Source of the DNA: Streptosporangium roseum DSM 43021
Lineage (GTDB): Bacteria > Actinomycetota > Actinomycetes > Streptosporangiales > Streptosporangiaceae
Direction: 5' to 3'
Length of the DNA stretch: 64,000 nt
Assembly (NCBI RefSeq): GCF_000024865.1
Contig: NC_013595.1
Coordinates: forward strand, 1,736,001 to 1,800,000
A model generated the notes under the pieces. It saw nothing but the letters and a program-made list of their open reading frames with translations, had not been told where the DNA came from and did no database searches. The stretch's first letter is position 1. Each line of letters opens with the position of its first letter. Positions 61,479 through 64,000 of the stretch are shown here, in pieces. A program made the position numbers and the translations under genes.

Positions 61479-62963
61479 CTATCGCTTCCGTCGTCCATGC
61501 AAGAAGGTGACAAGCCTGACTAGTCGGTCAAGTTCCTTCTGGCCGCGAGTGAACGAGGTGAGGTTCATTCCGGGCAGCGCGAAGCGCTGCCGCGAGACGG
61601 CCTTGGGGCGGGAGAACTCCCGCAGCCCGTCCGCGCCGTGGATGCGGCCGAAGCCGGAGTCGCCCACCCCGCCGAACGGCAGCGAGGGGACCGCGGCGAA
61701 GGAGATGATCGAATTGATCGCGGTCATCCCGCCGCGCATCCGGCGCGCGAGCTCCACGGCCCGCCGCGCGTTGCCGGAGAAGACCGTCCCGGCCAGGCCG
61801 TACGCGGAGGCGTTGGCCTTCTCCAGTGCCTCCTCCACGTCGGCGACCCGTTTGACCGTCAGGGTCGGGCCGAACGTCTCCTCGCGGACCGACACGGACT
61901 CCTCCGGCACGTCCTCCACGATCACCGGGTCCACGAAGGGCGCGCGAACCGACTCGGGGCCGCCGAGGACGGCCCTGCCGCCCGCGACCGCGTCCTGGAT
62001 GTGCCGCCGGATGACGTCGAGCTGGGCCGGCATGGTGATCGGGCCGTAGTCCTCCCCGGCCCTGACCTTCCGGGCCCGCCGGGTCAGCTCCCCCATGAAG
62101 CCGTCGTAGACCGCGTCCACCACGTAGACGCGCTCCACGCCGACGCAGGTCTGGCCCGCGTTGGACAGCGCGCCCCACAGGGCCGCGTCCGCCGCGGCCG
62201 GCAGGTCGGCACCCTCGTCCACGATCAGCGCGTCCTTGCCGCCGCACTCGGCGACCAGCGGCGTGAGGTTCGCCGCGCACGCGGCCATCACCCGCTTGGC
62301 GGTGGCGGTCGAGCCGGTGAAGGCGATCTTCCCCACCCCCGGGTCACCGGCCAGCGCGGCCCCCGTCTCGCCCAGCCCGGTGACCGTCCGGAACACCCCG
62401 TGCTCGGGAACGGCCTCGCTGAACAGCTCCGCCAGCAGCACGCCCACGCCGGGGGTCAGCTCGCTGGGCTTGAACACCACCGCGTTCCCCGCCGCCAGCG
62501 CGTAGGCGATCGACCCCATCGGGGTGAACACCGGGTAGTTCCACGGTCCGATCACCCCGACCACCCCGAGCGGCCGGTACTCCAGCGTGGCCGAGATGTT
62601 GGCGCCCATCATCCCGGGGGAGACCCTTCTCGGCCCGAGCACCCGGTGCGCGTTCCGCGCGGCCCAGTCGAGATGGGTGATGGTCAGGACGACCTCCAGG
62701 GTGGCGTCGGCCTCAGGCTTGCCGGTCTCGTCGTGGACGGTGGCGACGATCCCGGCGATGTTCCGGGTGATGACGGCCTTGTAGTCGAGCAGCCGCCGCC
62801 TGCGCTCGACCCACCCCAGCCCGGCCCACCGGACGGCGGCAGCCCCGGCCTCCGCCACGGCCGCGCGCACGGCCGCCGCGTCCTGGATCGGGTGGGTGCC
62901 GACGACGGCGCCCGTGGCCGGATCGAGGGAGTCGAAGGTGAGCCGGCCGGTCGCCGTGGTCAT
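61479..62963 (-). CDS. aldehyde dehydrogenase family protein
   Basis: 494 residues. Oxidises an aldehyde with NAD(P)+. PWNYPVF and FKPSELTPG bind the cofactor, IAFTGSTATAKRV is the turn motif, E in LVAECGGKD activates water, and the nucleophilic Cys is in NAGQTCVGVERV. EETFGPTL follows. The sequence resembles succinate-semialdehyde/broad-range enzymes; substrate not certain. ATG 62963 follows GGAGGCC. Confidence 0.9.
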   Translation of the reverse strand: MTTATGRLTFDSLDPATGAVVGTHPIQDAAAVRAAVAEAGAAAVRWAGLGWVERRRRLLDYKAVITRNIAGIVATVHDETGKPEADATLEVVLTITHLDWAARNAHRVLGPRRVSPGMMGANISATLEYRPLGVVGVIGPWNYPVFTPMGSIAYALAAGNAVVFKPSELTPGVGVLLAELFSEAVPEHGVFRTVTGLGETGAALAGDPGVGKIAFTGSTATAKRVMAACAANLTPLVAECGGKDALIVDEGADLPAAADAALWGALSNAGQTCVGVERVYVVDAVYDGFMGELTRRARKVRAGEDYGPITMPAQLDVIRRHIQDAVAGGRAVLGGPESVRAPFVDPVIVEDVPEESVSVREETFGPTLTVKRVADVEEALEKANASAYGLAGTVFSGNARRAVELARRMRGGMTAINSIISFAAVPSLPFGGVGDSGFGRIHGADGLREFSRPKAVSRQRFALPGMNLTSFTRGQKELDRLVRLVTFLHGRRKR

Positions 62964-63100
62964 CGTGGCCTCCTGCTGTGCCGTGGCGGATGCCCGAGGG
63001 CGGAGGGAGCGGCGTCCGCGGCGGCCCTCGCGGGCGCGGCGAGCCGAACGGGCGCGGTCCGCCCACGATAGACCGGGACCGTTGTCCGGTAAACCATCAC

Positions 63101-63724
63101 TTACCGGGTGAGAAGTCCCCGGTCCAGCGCCGTGGTCACGGCGGCGGTGCGGTCGGAGACGCCGAGCTTGCCGAAGACGCGCAGCAGGTGGGTCTTGACC
63201 GTGGTCTCGCTGATGAACAGCTCCTTGCCGATCTGCGCGTTGGTCAGCCCCCGGGCCACCAGGGAGAGCACCTCGGCCTCCCGCGGCGACAGCGACTCGC
63301 TCACCGGGGCCCGCATCCGGGTGACCAGACGGGTCGCCACCGACGGCGACAGCACGGTCTCGCCCCGCGCCGCGGAGACGATCGCGGCCAGCAGGTCGGC
63401 CCTGGAGGTGTCCTTCAGCAGGTATCCGGCGGCCCCCGCCTCGACCGCCCGCACGATGTCCTGGTCGGTCTCGTAGGTGGTCAGCACGATCACCCGGCTC
63501 TCCGGCCGCTCGGCGAGGATGCGCCCGGTGGCGCTCACCCCGTCGCCGTCCGGCATGCGCAGGTCCATCAGGATCACGTCGGGCCGCAGCTCCCCGGCCC
63601 GCACGACCGCCTCGTCCCCCGACGCCGCCTCGCCCACCACCGTGATCCCGGGGTCGGCCTCCAGCATCCCCCGCAGCCCCTCGCGGACCACCGGATGGTC
63701 ATCGACGATCATCAGACGCAGCAC
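63101..63724 (-). CDS. response regulator, NarL/LuxR type
   Basis: 207 residues. DDH at 8-10, phosphoacceptor D54 in VILMDLRMPD, T and K in VLTTYETD and YLLKDTS. Helix-turn-helix LSPREAEVLSLVARGLTN and ETTVKTHLLRVFGKLG. GTG 63724 lies 3 bp after the kinase stop; same operon. Confidence 0.92.
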   Translation of the reverse strand: MLRLMIVDDHPVVREGLRGMLEADPGITVVGEAASGDEAVVRAGELRPDVILMDLRMPDGDGVSATGRILAERPESRVIVLTTYETDQDIVRAVEAGAAGYLLKDTSRADLLAAIVSAARGETVLSPSVATRLVTRMRAPVSESLSPREAEVLSLVARGLTNAQIGKELFISETTVKTHLLRVFGKLGVSDRTAAVTTALDRGLLTR

Positions 63725-63727
63725 GCG

Positions 63728-64000
63728 TCACGCTCCCCGATCTGGCTGCTCGGCGGGGAGGACGGCCTCCAGGGTCGTACCTCCCGCCGGCGAACTGGTC
63801 AACGTCAAGGTGCCGCCCACCTGCTCCACCCGGGCACGCATGCCGCGCAGGCCGTACCCCTCGGCGACGGCGGGATCGAAACCGCGCCCGTCGTCGCGGA
63901 TCTCCAGCGCCACCGTCTCCGGGCCGTAGGAGGCCGAGACCTCCACCCGGCCGGCCGCCGCGTGCTTGCGCACGTTGGCCAGCGCCTCCTGGGCCGCCCG
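63728..64000 (-). CDS. sensor histidine kinase, C-terminal part (cut by window edge)
   Basis: 91 residues visible, starting outside the window. RAAQEALANVRKHA is the N-box, then IRDDGRGFDP (G1 box) and GYGLRGMRARVEQVGG (G2 box) of the HATPase domain. NarL-type kinase for the regulator at 63101. Confidence 0.88.
   Translation of the reverse strand, partial: RAAQEALANVRKHAAAGRVEVSASYGPETVALEIRDDGRGFDPAVAEGYGLRGMRARVEQVGGTLTLTSSPAGGTTLEAVLPAEQPDRGA

Overview
The window is high-GC actinobacterial chromosome with dense, coupled gene pairs. The backbone order lysA-hom-thrC-thrB-rho-rpmE-prfA-prmC-sua5-glyA-wecA-atpIBEFHAGDC-DUF2550-PduO is the classic actinobacterial arrangement, the same order as around lysA to the atp operon of Mycobacterium tuberculosis and Streptomyces. 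Gene content, Rho with an RGD/RGE-rich insert and protein styles suggest a filamentous actinomycete, possibly Streptosporangiales; that lineage call is inference. No rRNA, tRNA, CRISPR array, insertion sequence or prophage was found.

Region 1 (1-5400): the end of an FtsX-type ABC permease, trehalose synthase treS on the other strand, and a VapBC-like toxin-antitoxin pair. Region 2 (5500-9850): an asparagine-synthase-like protein divergent from a coiled-coil glycosyltransferase-like protein, then a small ArgS-like protein (N-terminal add-on plus DALR domain, no catalytic core) at the place where argS usually sits. Region 3 (10045-12841): lysA and hom, separated by a 60-bp tandem repeat that ends in the hom ribosome binding site.

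Region 4 (12842-26935): about 14 kb that splits hom from thrC. It holds a secreted polysaccharide deacetylase, six GT2 glycosyltransferases of two recurring types, a small membrane/coiled-coil protein, an SAM-dependent methyltransferase and an MFS transporter. Several genes overlap by 1-4 bp, so this looks like a real functional unit, probably for a cell-surface glycan or glycoconjugate. This is the best candidate for an undescribed system here.

Region 5 (26936-43286): thrC, a 12-codon leader ORF fused to the start of thrB, rho with a long leader, an inserted two-component system and a secreted protein, rpmE with a SigR-type promoter, prfA, prmC, a 78-bp repeat array ahead of sua5, a pair of unknown proteins (one acidic and repetitive, one WXG-like), glyA and wecA. 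Region 6 (43439-51186): the ATP synthase operon, with strong hairpins placed between atpB/atpE and atpD/atpC. Region 7 (51229-64000): DUF2550, a flavoprotein, PduO adenosyltransferase, a tricorn protease homologue, an ABC exporter with its DesKR-like two-component system, an STAS protein, TetR, aldehyde dehydrogenase, and a second two-component system cut by the window edge.

Expression signals: convergent genes are separated by GC-rich perfect hairpins, and several genes appear leaderless, with a TANNNT -10 box 6-7 nt before the start codon.
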